DNA from: Cellulomonas composti
GTDB lineage: Bacteria; Actinomycetota; Actinomycetes; Actinomycetales; Cellulomonadaceae
Assembly: GCF_007990245.1 (NCBI RefSeq)
Contig: NZ_BJWG01000007.1
Span: 62,001-126,000, forward strand
Length of the DNA stretch: 64,000 nt
Direction of reading: 5' to 3'
In this document: positions 52,831 through 60,744 of the stretch, in pieces
Layout of the letters: the number at the start of each line of letters is the position of its first letter
Position numbering within the stretch: position 1 is the stretch's first letter
The notes under the pieces: model-generated
Databases searched by the model: none
Seen by the model: the letters and a program-made list of their open reading frames with translations, nothing else
What the model was told of the DNA's origin: nothing
Translations under genes and position numbers: made by a program

Positions 52831-54194
52831 CCGACGGAACCCGTCCACCGAGCTTCGCCCCCGAGCCGGGCGGCGCACGGCCGCGTCACGACGACGCGGT
52901 CGTCGTGGGCGCCGGCCCGACGAACGGCCCTCGGAACGGGGCGGTTCCCCCACCCCCGCCGCCGCCCGCGTCGTCACAGGCCTCGTCGTCACAGCGCTCG
53001 TCGACCCAACGCACCCCACCGCCGGCAGCGGCCGGACGGGGCGCTGCTGCCCCCGTACGGCCCGCGTCGATCCCGCCCGGCCCTGCGTCCACCACGCCGC
53101 GCTCGTCCTCGAGCCGCCCGGGTACGACCCGCGCCGCGGGCGCGGCCGCCCGGCCCACGACGAGACCGCCGGGCCAGCCGGGCCCGGCACAGCAGGGTCC
53201 GGCGCAGCAGGGTCCGGGGCGGCCGGGCGTTCCCGGTGCCCCCGCGCCGCGCCGACGGCACCGGCTGCGGTGGACGCTCGTGTGCCTCGGACTCGTCCTG
53301 GTGCTCGTGCTCGCCTGGCCCATCGGGCTCGCCGTGTGGGCCGACAAGCAGATCACGCACACCGACGCGCTCTCCGGTGCGGCCGGCACGCCGGGCACCA
53401 CGTACCTGCTCACGGGTTCCGACTCGCGCGCCGACGGGGCGATCAAGGACGACGGCACCGCGGGCGCCCGCACGGACACGATCCTCGTGCTGCACGTGCC
53501 CGAGAGCGGGCCGACCGCACTCATCTCGATCCCGCGCGACACGTACGTCGAGATCCCGGGCCACGACGCCAACAAGATCAACGCCGCCTACGCGTGGGGC
53601 GGCGCTCCGCTGCTCGTCGCGACCGTCGAGGGCTTCACGGGGCTGACGATCGACCACTACGCCGAGATCGGCATGGGCGGCGTCAAGGAGGTCGTCGACG
53701 GAATCGGCGGCGTACGCCTGTGCTACGACGCCGACGTGGACGACCAGGACTCGAAGATGAAGTGGAAGGCCGGCTGCCACGTCGTCGACGGCACGCAGGC
53801 GCTCCAGTTCGCACGGATGCGCAAGTCGGACCCGCAGGGCGACATCGGCCGCGCCAAGCGCCAGCGTCAGCTGGTCGGGGCCGTGATGGGCAAGCTCGAC
53901 CCGAAGTCGATCGCGCTGCACCCCTCCCAGCAGGTCGACCTCCTCAAGGCGGGCACGGCGGCGCTCACGGTCGACGAGGACGCGAACACGCTCGACCTCG
54001 CCCGCCTCGCGCTCGCGTTCCGCGCGGCGAACGGGCCGGGCGGCATCACGGGCACCCCGCCGATCGCCGACCTCGACTACCGTCCCGGCAACGTCGGCTC
54101 GACGGTGCTGCTCGACCCCGAGGAGACGCCGACGTTCTGGAAGCAGATCCGCGACGGCGACCTGCCGGCCGGGAAGGTCGGCGGCCTCGACTGA
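52827..54194 (+). CDS. LytR-CpsA-Psr (LCP) family protein
   Basis: This 455-residue protein has a disordered, Pro-rich cytoplasmic part (1-140), one membrane helix (about 150-170) and an LCP domain with TYLLTGSDSR, ARTDTILVLHV and ISIPRDTYVEI. FARMRKSDPQGDIGRAKRQRQL carries the conserved basic cluster. It overlaps the first LCP gene by four bases. Two adjacent LCP ligases suggest either two polymers or two steps of one attachment. Confidence 0.9.
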   Translation: MTDGTRPPSFAPEPGGARPRHDDAVVVGAGPTNGPRNGAVPPPPPPPASSQASSSQRSSTQRTPPPAAAGRGAAAPVRPASIPPGPASTTPRSSSSRPGTTRAAGAAARPTTRPPGQPGPAQQGPAQQGPGRPGVPGAPAPRRRHRLRWTLVCLGLVLVLVLAWPIGLAVWADKQITHTDALSGAAGTPGTTYLLTGSDSRADGAIKDDGTAGARTDTILVLHVPESGPTALISIPRDTYVEIPGHDANKINAAYAWGGAPLLVATVEGFTGLTIDHYAEIGMGGVKEVVDGIGGVRLCYDADVDDQDSKMKWKAGCHVVDGTQALQFARMRKSDPQGDIGRAKRQRQLVGAVMGKLDPKSIALHPSQQVDLLKAGTAALTVDEDANTLDLARLALAFRAANGPGGITGTPPIADLDYRPGNVGSTVLLDPEETPTFWKQIRDGDLPAGKVGGLD

Positions 54195-54204
54195 GGGTCG
54201 AGGC
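54184..54204 (+). terminator. Terminator hairpin at the end of the LCP genes
   Basis: GCCTCGAC (54184-54191) pairs perfectly with GTCGAGGC (54197-54204) across a five-base loop. The stem overlaps the stop codon of the second LCP gene and lies just before the convergent lipoprotein gene. Confidence 0.6.
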
Positions 54205-54212
54205 GTGAGCCG

Positions 54213-55178
54213 TCAGTCGTGCGCCAGCGCGATCTGCGCGGTCAGCCGCTGACCGCACTCGAGGAAGACCCAGAGCCGCCCGTCGTCGACGACCGGCTCG
54301 GGCGCGGCCGCGCGACCGTCGCACGCGGGGAGCTCGTCGGGCCCGATCACGCGCCGCGCGTCGCCGGTCGCCCGCAGCGCGGAGGAGACGGGCAGGCCGA
54401 GCACCTGCCCGGTGTCGTCGTGATAGACCACCCAGTCGCCGTCGGCGAGCCGCACCCAGTTCGCTCCGGAGACCGAGTGCCCGGCGGGCGGCACGACCAG
54501 CGGCTCGGCCTCGGGGACCCACGTGTGCAGATCGACGGACCGCAGCACCCGGATCTGCCGGTCGCCCGTCGAGGTGCGCTCCATGACGAGCATCGCCCAG
54601 GCGTCGGGGTCCGCGGGGTCCGGGAACACGCGCGCGTACGAGGCCTCCGAGGACTGCGCGCCCAGGTCGCTCGCCCGCACCGCGACACCGCCGGGCTCGA
54701 ACGTCCGACCGTCGCGCGACGTCGCCCACCGCGTCACGTCGTTCTCCCCGTGGAAGAACAGGACCACCTGCTCGTGGACGGCGTCCCACACCGCGTCCGG
54801 GGACGACACATGGCTGACCGCCGACAGGCTCGGCCAGTCGGTCGAGATCAGCGGGTTCCCCGGGGCCGGGGTCCACGGGCCGCCGAGATCGTCGGCGACC
54901 ATCAGCGCGATCCCGCCGGGATCCTCGTGCGGCGCGTAGTACAGGTACCACTCACCCAGCGGGTCGTCGAGGTAGGCACCCGCGTGCAGCACCGACGGGA
55001 AGATGAACTCACCCGTGGGCGCGTAGTCGAGCTCGTCGGGGTCGGTGAGCACGGAGACGAACGTGAGATCACCGGGGCTCGGCAACCGCGGTTCCGCGGA
55101 GCCGCACCCCGTGAGCCCGACGAGGACGAGCCCGACGAGCGCGAGCCGCGGCGCGGCTGCGACCCGTCGGGCCCGCAC
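54213..55178 (-). CDS. Propeller-like lipoprotein at the end of the sulfation operon
   Basis: This 321-residue lipoprotein has a signal peptide with lipobox L-T-G-C. Strand-rich repeats such as GEWYLYYAPHEDPGGIALMVAD and VVLFFHGENDVTRWATSRDG suggest a five-bladed propeller like GH43/GH32-type glycosidases; short forms YLYYAPH and SRDGRTF are typical of the fold. Catalytic acids cannot be assigned with certainty. GTG at 55178 lies two bases after the cysN stop, so it is transcribed with the PAPS genes. It could bind or trim a surface glycan. Confidence 0.7.
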   Translation of the reverse strand: MRARRVAAAPRLALVGLVLVGLTGCGSAEPRLPSPGDLTFVSVLTDPDELDYAPTGEFIFPSVLHAGAYLDDPLGEWYLYYAPHEDPGGIALMVADDLGGPWTPAPGNPLISTDWPSLSAVSHVSSPDAVWDAVHEQVVLFFHGENDVTRWATSRDGRTFEPGGVAVRASDLGAQSSEASYARVFPDPADPDAWAMLVMERTSTGDRQIRVLRSVDLHTWVPEAEPLVVPPAGHSVSGANWVRLADGDWVVYHDDTGQVLGLPVSSALRATGDARRVIGPDELPACDGRAAAPEPVVDDGRLWVFLECGQRLTAQIALAHD

Positions 55179-55180
55179 GG

Positions 55181-56443
55181 TCAGTCGTTGCGGGTCGTCG
55201 TGACGATCCCGGCGCCGACCGTCCGGTTGGTGGACTCGTCGACGAGGATGAACGATCCCGTCTCGCGGTTCAGCTCGTACTGGTCGACGAACACGGGCGA
55301 GCTGGTGCGCAGGCGCACGCGGCCGATGTCGTTGAGCCCGAGCGAATCGGCGTCGACGTCGCGGTGCAGCGTGTTGATGTCGATCCGGTACTCGACGTCC
55401 ATCACCTTGGCGCGCGTGCTGCGCGTCGTGTGCTTGAGCCCGTACACGACGCCCTTGCGCAGCGGCGCGGTCTCGTCCATCCAGCAGATCTGGACCTCGA
55501 GGTCCTGCGTCGAGGTCGCCACGTTGGCGGGACGGCAGATCATGTCGCCACGGCTGATGTCGATCTCGTCCTCGAGGCGCACGACGACCGACATCGGCGG
55601 GTAGGCGACCTCGACCGGCTCGCCGGCCTGCTCGATCGACGCGATCGTCGACTCGAAGCCCGAGGGCAGCACGACGACCTTGTCCCCCGCGCGCATGACA
55701 CCCGACGCGACGCGGCCCGCGTAGCCGCGGTAGTCCCGCGACGTCTCGGACTGCGGCCGGATGACGTACTGCACGGGGAACCGCACGTCGATGAGGTTGC
55801 GGTCGCCCGCCAGGTGCAGCCGCTCGAGGTGGCCCAGCAACGTCGCGCCGTCGTACCACGGCATGTTCGCGCTGCGATCCACGACGTTGTCCCCGGCGAG
55901 CGCGGACACCGGGATGAAGGTGATGTCGTGCGTGCGCAGGCGGGCCGCGAAGTCGGTGAAGTCGGCGCGGATGGCCTCGAAGACCTCCTCCGACCAGTCG
56001 ACGAGGTCCATCTTGTTCACGCACACCACGAGGTGCGGCACACCGAGCAACGTCGCGAGGAACGCGTGCCGCCGGCTCTGCTCGATCATTCCCTTGCGGG
56101 CGTCGACCAGGATCAGCGCGACGTCCGCGGTGGACGCGCCCGTGACCATGTTCCGGGTGTACTGGATGTGCCCGGGGGTGTCGGCGATGATGAACTTGCG
56201 CCGCGGCGTGGAGAAGTAGCGGTACGCCACGTCGATCGTGATGCCCTGCTCCCGTTCGGCACGCAGGCCGTCGGTCAGCAGCGCCAGGTCGGTGTAGTCG
56301 TCGCCGCGGTCGGCGCTGACGCGCTCGACCGCCTCCACCTGGTCGGTGAACAGCGACTTGCTGTCGTACAGCAGGCGGCCGATCAGGGTGGACTTGCCGT
56401 CGTCGACCGAACCGGCCGTCGCGAACCTCAGCAGATCGCTCAT
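55181..56443 (-). CDS. cysN: Sulfate adenylyltransferase subunit 1 (GTPase)
   Basis: This 420-residue GTPase has GSVDDGKSTL (G1, about 11-20), the switch region ITIDVAYRYF, DTPGHIQY (G3) and NKMD (G4), followed by beta-barrel domains like EF-Tu. With CysD it activates sulfate to APS. Unlike some CysNC proteins it has no APS kinase fused; a separate kinase is encoded at 60741-62045. It starts at ATG two bases after cysD. Confidence 0.95.
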   Translation of the reverse strand: MSDLLRFATAGSVDDGKSTLIGRLLYDSKSLFTDQVEAVERVSADRGDDYTDLALLTDGLRAEREQGITIDVAYRYFSTPRRKFIIADTPGHIQYTRNMVTGASTADVALILVDARKGMIEQSRRHAFLATLLGVPHLVVCVNKMDLVDWSEEVFEAIRADFTDFAARLRTHDITFIPVSALAGDNVVDRSANMPWYDGATLLGHLERLHLAGDRNLIDVRFPVQYVIRPQSETSRDYRGYAGRVASGVMRAGDKVVVLPSGFESTIASIEQAGEPVEVAYPPMSVVVRLEDEIDISRGDMICRPANVATSTQDLEVQICWMDETAPLRKGVVYGLKHTTRSTRAKVMDVEYRIDINTLHRDVDADSLGLNDIGRVRLRTSSPVFVDQYELNRETGSFILVDESTNRTVGAGIVTTTRND

Positions 56444-56445
56444 GT

Positions 56446-57360
56446 CTAGAAGTACCCCTCGCGCTTGCGGTCCTCCATCGCGGCCTCGCTGACCCGGTCG
56501 TCGCCGCGGGTGGCCCCGCGCTCGGTGACCCGGACCGCCGCGATCTCCGTCACGATGTCCTCGAGCGTGGCCGCGTTGGACTCCACGGCAGCCGTCAGGT
56601 TGGCGTCACCCATGGTGCGGTAGCGCACCATGCGTCGCTGCACGTCCTCGCCCGGCTTCGGCTGGACGAACTCGTTGACCGCGTAGAGCATGCCGTCGCG
56701 CTCGACGACGTCACGCTCGGCGGCCAGGTACAGGTCCGGGATCTCGACGTCGTACGCCGCGATGTAGGACCAGATGTCGAGCTCGGTCCAGTTCGACAGC
56801 GGGAACACGCGGATCGACTCGCCCTGGTGGACCCGCCCGTTGTAGAGGCTCCAGAGCTCGGGGCGCTGGTTCTTGGGATCCCACTGGCCGAACTCGTCAC
56901 GGAAGGAGAACACGCGCTCCTTGGCGCGCGCCTTCTCCTCGTCGCGCCGCGCGCCGCCGAACAGCGCGTCGAAGCCGTTGGCCTCGGCGGCCTCGAGCAG
57001 CACGGGCGTCTGGATCCGGTTGCGCGAGCCGTTCTTCTCCTCGCGCACCGTGCCGCGGTCGATCGCGTCCTGCACGGAGGCGACGACGAGGCGCACGCCC
57101 AGCTCGTCGGCCGTGCGGTCACGGAACTCGATGACCTCGGGGAAGTTCAGCCCGGTGTCGACGTGCATCACCGGGAACGGGATGCGCGCGGGGGCGAACG
57201 CCTTGGCCGCGATGTGCAGCATGACGATCGAGTCCTTGCCGCCCGAGAAGAGCAGACAGGGCTTGCGCATCTCGGCGGCGACCTCGCGGAAGACGTAGAT
57301 GCTCTCCGCCTCGAGCGCAGCCAGGTTGCTCAGCTGGTAGTTGGTCCGGGTGGTGGTCAC
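56446..57360 (-). CDS. cysD: Sulfate adenylyltransferase subunit 2
   Basis: This 304-residue ATP-pyrophosphatase-type protein has the PP-loop SGGKDS (39-44), the PAPS-reductase-like VMHVDTGLNFPEVIEF and the late ending DRKREGYF typical of CysD. It makes APS with CysN. GTG start overlaps the cysQ stop by four bases. Confidence 0.95.
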   Translation of the reverse strand: MTTTRTNYQLSNLAALEAESIYVFREVAAEMRKPCLLFSGGKDSIVMLHIAAKAFAPARIPFPVMHVDTGLNFPEVIEFRDRTADELGVRLVVASVQDAIDRGTVREEKNGSRNRIQTPVLLEAAEANGFDALFGGARRDEEKARAKERVFSFRDEFGQWDPKNQRPELWSLYNGRVHQGESIRVFPLSNWTELDIWSYIAAYDVEIPDLYLAAERDVVERDGMLYAVNEFVQPKPGEDVQRRMVRYRTMGDANLTAAVESNAATLEDIVTEIAAVRVTERGATRGDDRVSEAAMEDRKREGYF

Positions 57361-58157
57361 GGCGCAGCGTTCTCCTTCGCCGGTGCGGTCGCGCGCATGG
57401 CGCGCGAGATCAGGTCGAGCAGGTCGTCCGCGCGGTCCGCCTCGCACACGACGAGGTCGGGCAGCCACGGGTCGGGTCGGTTGTACTCGAGCGGGGTGCC
57501 GTCGAGGCGCGAGCAGTGCAGTCCGGCGGCTCGCGCGACCGCGACGGGCGCGGCGGAGTCCCACTCGTACTGCCCGCCGCCGTGCACGTAGGCGTCGCAC
57601 TCGCCGGTCACGACGGACATCGCCTTGACGCCGGCCGAGCCCATCGGGACGAGCTCGACGTCCGTGAGCGCGGCGATCGCGCCGATCAGCTCGGGCGGGC
57701 GGCTCCGGCTGACCGCGAGGCGCAGCGGGCCGCCGCTCGACGCGGCACGCGCCGGACGGAGGTCGGTCGTGTAGACCACGTCCCGGCCGGGCAGCGCGAC
57801 GGCCCCGGCGGTCAGGCCGGTACCCCGCTGCCACAGCGCGACGTGCACCGCCCAGTCGCTGCGCCACACGCCGTCCTCGTCGTGCTCGGAGAACTCGCGC
57901 GTGCCGTCGAGCGGGTCGACGATCCAGACGCGCTCGGCGCCCAGCCGCACCGGGTCGTCCGCACCTTCCTCGGACAGCACGGCGTCGTCGGGACGCACGC
58001 GCGCGAGCTCCGCGACGAGGTACGCGTGCGCGGCCGCGTCGCCGGCGTCCTTGAGCGCGGCGGTCGTCAGGTCGGCACCGGCGGCGCGCACGTCGAGCAG
58101 GACGTGACCGGCCCCCTGTGCGAGCCGTGCCGCAAGCTCCTCGTCGGGCGTGCTCAT
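57357..58157 (-). CDS. cysQ: 3'(2'),5'-bisphosphate nucleotidase
   Basis: This 266-residue inositol-monophosphatase-family enzyme has Glu63/Glu64 in LSEEGADD, the metal motif DPLDGT (81-86) and the C-terminal YEWDSAAPVA. CysQ removes the 3' phosphate of PAP, the by-product of sulfotransferases, and also hydrolyses PAPS. Its place between sulfotransferase and sulfurylase genes shows that PAP is made here. Four-base overlaps with both neighbours. Confidence 0.9.
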   Translation of the reverse strand: MSTPDEELAARLAQGAGHVLLDVRAAGADLTTAALKDAGDAAAHAYLVAELARVRPDDAVLSEEGADDPVRLGAERVWIVDPLDGTREFSEHDEDGVWRSDWAVHVALWQRGTGLTAGAVALPGRDVVYTTDLRPARAASSGGPLRLAVSRSRPPELIGAIAALTDVELVPMGSAGVKAMSVVTGECDAYVHGGGQYEWDSAAPVAVARAAGLHCSRLDGTPLEYNRPDPWLPDLVVCEADRADDLLDLISRAMRATAPAKENAAP

Positions 58158-59692
58158 GCGGAGCTCCCCCGGGTCCGACCCAGCTTCTCCTGCCAGCCGC
58201 GCAGGTCGAAGCCCTCGATCCGCGCGATCTCGTCGGCCCCGGCGAGCAGCATGCCGTGCAGCGCGGACGCGGAGATCTCCGCGAGGACGGCCGGGTCGAC
58301 GGGCGGGACGTCGTCGGTGAGCCGGGGCAACCGGCGCAGCTCGGCCGGGTCGCCCACCACACGCACGCCCGAACTGGCCAGTGCGTCGATGAGCGAGTCG
58401 GCCAGCCGGACGGCGAGGTCCGCGCTCGCGGCCGGGAGAGCGGGCTTGGGCTCGCCCGGCACCGGCGTGCGTGCCATCAGTCCGTCGACCGCGCCGTAGT
58501 GCTGCAGTGCGCGCTGGACGCGCGGGAGCACGGCCGGACCGCTGCGCACGCGCGCGTTGAGCGAGCGGATGATCTCGATCTCGGGCGCCGTCATCCCCCG
58601 GTTGAGCTGCGAGACCGCCAGCGTCCCCGACGGCATGCCGAGCATCGACTCGAACACGTTGAAGAGCCGCTCGGGCGCGCTCTGGTCGAGGATGATGACG
58701 ACCATCCGGTCGGCGCCGAACTCGCCCGCCCAGCGGGAGACCACGTTCTCGCCGTCGCTCTCGTCGAAGATGTTGAAGATGCGCGGGTCCTGCTCGCCGT
58801 CGCTCAGCCACTGCTCCTGCGAACGCGGGTCGCCCTTCTTCACGTCCTGCTGCCACAGCGACGGCAGCAGCGAGGCGACGTTGCGGAGCACGAGCGCGAT
58901 ATGACCCTCGTCCCCGACGAGGTCGTGCACGCGCCGCGGTACGTCCCCACCGAAGGTCGCGAGCGTCTCGTCGCTCAGGAGCGCACGTGTGAAGCCACCT
59001 GCGGCGAGCTCGGCGGCGATCGGCAGCTCGCGGATGTCCGGCGCGCTGCGCAGCATGTTCATCTCCCGGCGGTGGTGCGCGGCCTGTCCCGGGTAGCGCA
59101 CGCCGTACTTGCCGAGCTCGCCGCGCGCACGGTGCACGCCGTACTGGATCGAGGTGCTGCCGGTCTTCGGCGAGCCGATGTGCACGAGCGTGCTGCCCGG
59201 CGGGATCTGCGGCACGGTCTCGGTCGGGTCCCGATCCACGTCTGCGTCGCTCGTCACGGTCAGCCTCTCCGTCGTGTCGGGCTCGCTCGCACCGACGTGA
59301 AACCCTGCACCGACCTGAAGCTCTGCGGGGGGCGTCCGGGACCCGCCCACCGATGCCGCCAGGCGCTGGTCCAGCCGGTCTCGCGCGGCGAGAAGCCCAC
59401 CCTCCAGCGCGATCGTCGCGCGGTCCAGCGCGATCTCCCCCTCCGGTACCGGCGCGCCCTCCGGTGCCCCGAGCAGCGCCGCACGTGCACCCGCGACGAC
59501 CTTCGCGGCCGGACCGGCGCCGTGCGGGCGGTCGTGGCGCACCAGCTCCAGGACCCGCGACTCCGCGTCCGTCAGACGGGAGACCGTCGACGCAGCGCCG
59601 GTCTCCTCGTCGTCCTGGGGCATGCGCGTAATGATCGCTTCCTGGGCCGGTGTCGGTGGGGTCTCCCGCGCGCTCGGCACGCAGGCGCTCAC
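58154..59692 (-). CDS. Sulfotransferase-like protein
   Basis: This protein is 512 residues from GTG 59692 or 489 from ATG 59623. A disordered N-terminal part of about 165 residues precedes the sulfotransferase domain, with the PAPS-binding 5' loop HIGSPKTGSTSIQ (Lys176 from the GTG) and a later RNVASLLPSLWQQ region that fits the 3'-phosphate-binding arginine/serine motif. It is a paralogue of the next gene upstream (WQQ, ESM-G-PSGTL, L-N-R-G stretches). GTG at 59692 overlaps the upstream stop. Substrate unknown. Confidence 0.8.
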   Translation of the reverse strand: MSACVPSARETPPTPAQEAIITRMPQDDEETGAASTVSRLTDAESRVLELVRHDRPHGAGPAAKVVAGARAALLGAPEGAPVPEGEIALDRATIALEGGLLAARDRLDQRLAASVGGSRTPPAELQVGAGFHVGASEPDTTERLTVTSDADVDRDPTETVPQIPPGSTLVHIGSPKTGSTSIQYGVHRARGELGKYGVRYPGQAAHHRREMNMLRSAPDIRELPIAAELAAGGFTRALLSDETLATFGGDVPRRVHDLVGDEGHIALVLRNVASLLPSLWQQDVKKGDPRSQEQWLSDGEQDPRIFNIFDESDGENVVSRWAGEFGADRMVVIILDQSAPERLFNVFESMLGMPSGTLAVSQLNRGMTAPEIEIIRSLNARVRSGPAVLPRVQRALQHYGAVDGLMARTPVPGEPKPALPAASADLAVRLADSLIDALASSGVRVVGDPAELRRLPRLTDDVPPVDPAVLAEISASALHGMLLAGADEIARIEGFDLRGWQEKLGRTRGSSA

Positions 59693-60744
59693 AGAGTAGT
59701 CGATGTCGCCGTCGAGTCGCGCCGCCGGTTCCGATGCCGGTACTCGACCGCCGAGACCCGGTTGACGAGGCCGTCGAGCGCGGCCCGCAGCAGCGCCTCC
59801 GGTACCCCCGGCGCGGTCGGCGGGGCGACGCCGGCGGCCGGCCGGCTGAGCTCGGCGAGGTCGCCGACGACCCGGACGCCGCTCGCGCGCACCGCGTCCG
59901 CGAGCCGGTGCGCGACCTCCTGCACCGCGTCCTGGTGCTCGAGGGGCACCCGGGGGCGCGCGACGCCCGGGGGCGGCGTCCACCCGGTCGCGAGGCCGGG
60001 CGCGATCCCCGAGAGGACGAAGCGACGCGCCTCGCGTGCGTCGTCCACGTCGCCGTCGCGCAGTCGCTCGTTCAGCGAGCGCACCAGCTCCAGCTCGGGC
60101 CACGTCAGGCCGCGGTTCTGCTCGCGCACCACCAGCGTGCCGCTCGGGAGCCCGCACATCGACTCGAAGACGTCGAACAGTCGCTCCGGCGCCGACCGTT
60201 CGAGCACGACGACCGTGACGGCGTCGGCGCCGAACGCCGAGACCCAGCGCGTGATCAGCTCGTCACCCTTGTGCCGCCGGAAGATCGAGAAGTCGTCGAT
60301 CTGCTCGAGCCGCTGCTGCGTCCAGTCACCGATGCCGTCCGTGACGCCGCGCTTGATCTCCTGCTGCCAGTAGGACGCGAAGTACTCGGTGACGTTGCGC
60401 AGCGTCAGCACCACGTGGGAACGCGGCCCGACGAGATCGCGCACCTCGGCGACGCGCTCGGGAGACTCGCTGGCGAGCTGCTCCGTGCTGAGCACGACGC
60501 GCCGCTCGTCCTCGCGGGCGAGCACGGCCCGCAGCCGGTCGATCGCGGCTCCTCCGTGACGGAACAGCTGGTCGAACTCGTCCTTGTGCTTGCTGACCCG
60601 TGCGTTGCCGGGGTAGACGACGCCGAGGTCCGGGAGCGCGCGGCGCAGGTCGGCGAACGCCTCCTGGATCGACGTGGTCCCCGTCTTCGGCGCACCGATG
60701 TGCACGAGCCGGGTCCCCGGCTCGAGCAGGAGGTCCTCGCTCAC
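59689..60744 (-). CDS. Sulfotransferase-like protein
   Basis: This 351-residue protein has the 5'-phosphosulfate loop HIGAPKTGTTSIQ (Lys20, Thr24) and the 3'-binding region LRNVTEYFASYWQQEI, consistent with PAPS-dependent sulfotransferases that act on carbohydrates or lipids. The middle and end resemble the paralogue downstream, including ERLFDVFESM and NRGLTWPELE. The GTG start overlaps the APS kinase stop (GTGA). Being next to CysC and CysQ strongly supports sulfotransferase function; the acceptor is not known. Confidence 0.83.
   Translation of the reverse strand: MSEDLLLEPGTRLVHIGAPKTGTTSIQEAFADLRRALPDLGVVYPGNARVSKHKDEFDQLFRHGGAAIDRLRAVLAREDERRVVLSTEQLASESPERVAEVRDLVGPRSHVVLTLRNVTEYFASYWQQEIKRGVTDGIGDWTQQRLEQIDDFSIFRRHKGDELITRWVSAFGADAVTVVVLERSAPERLFDVFESMCGLPSGTLVVREQNRGLTWPELELVRSLNERLRDGDVDDAREARRFVLSGIAPGLATGWTPPPGVARPRVPLEHQDAVQEVAHRLADAVRASGVRVVGDLAELSRPAAGVAPPTAPGVPEALLRAALDGLVNRVSAVEYRHRNRRRDSTATSTTL

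Noticed and set aside
55181-57360. cysDN as part of assimilatory sulfate reduction
   Set aside because: The operon holds sulfotransferases and cysQ and no reductase, so use of PAPS for sulfation fits better, though dual use cannot be excluded.
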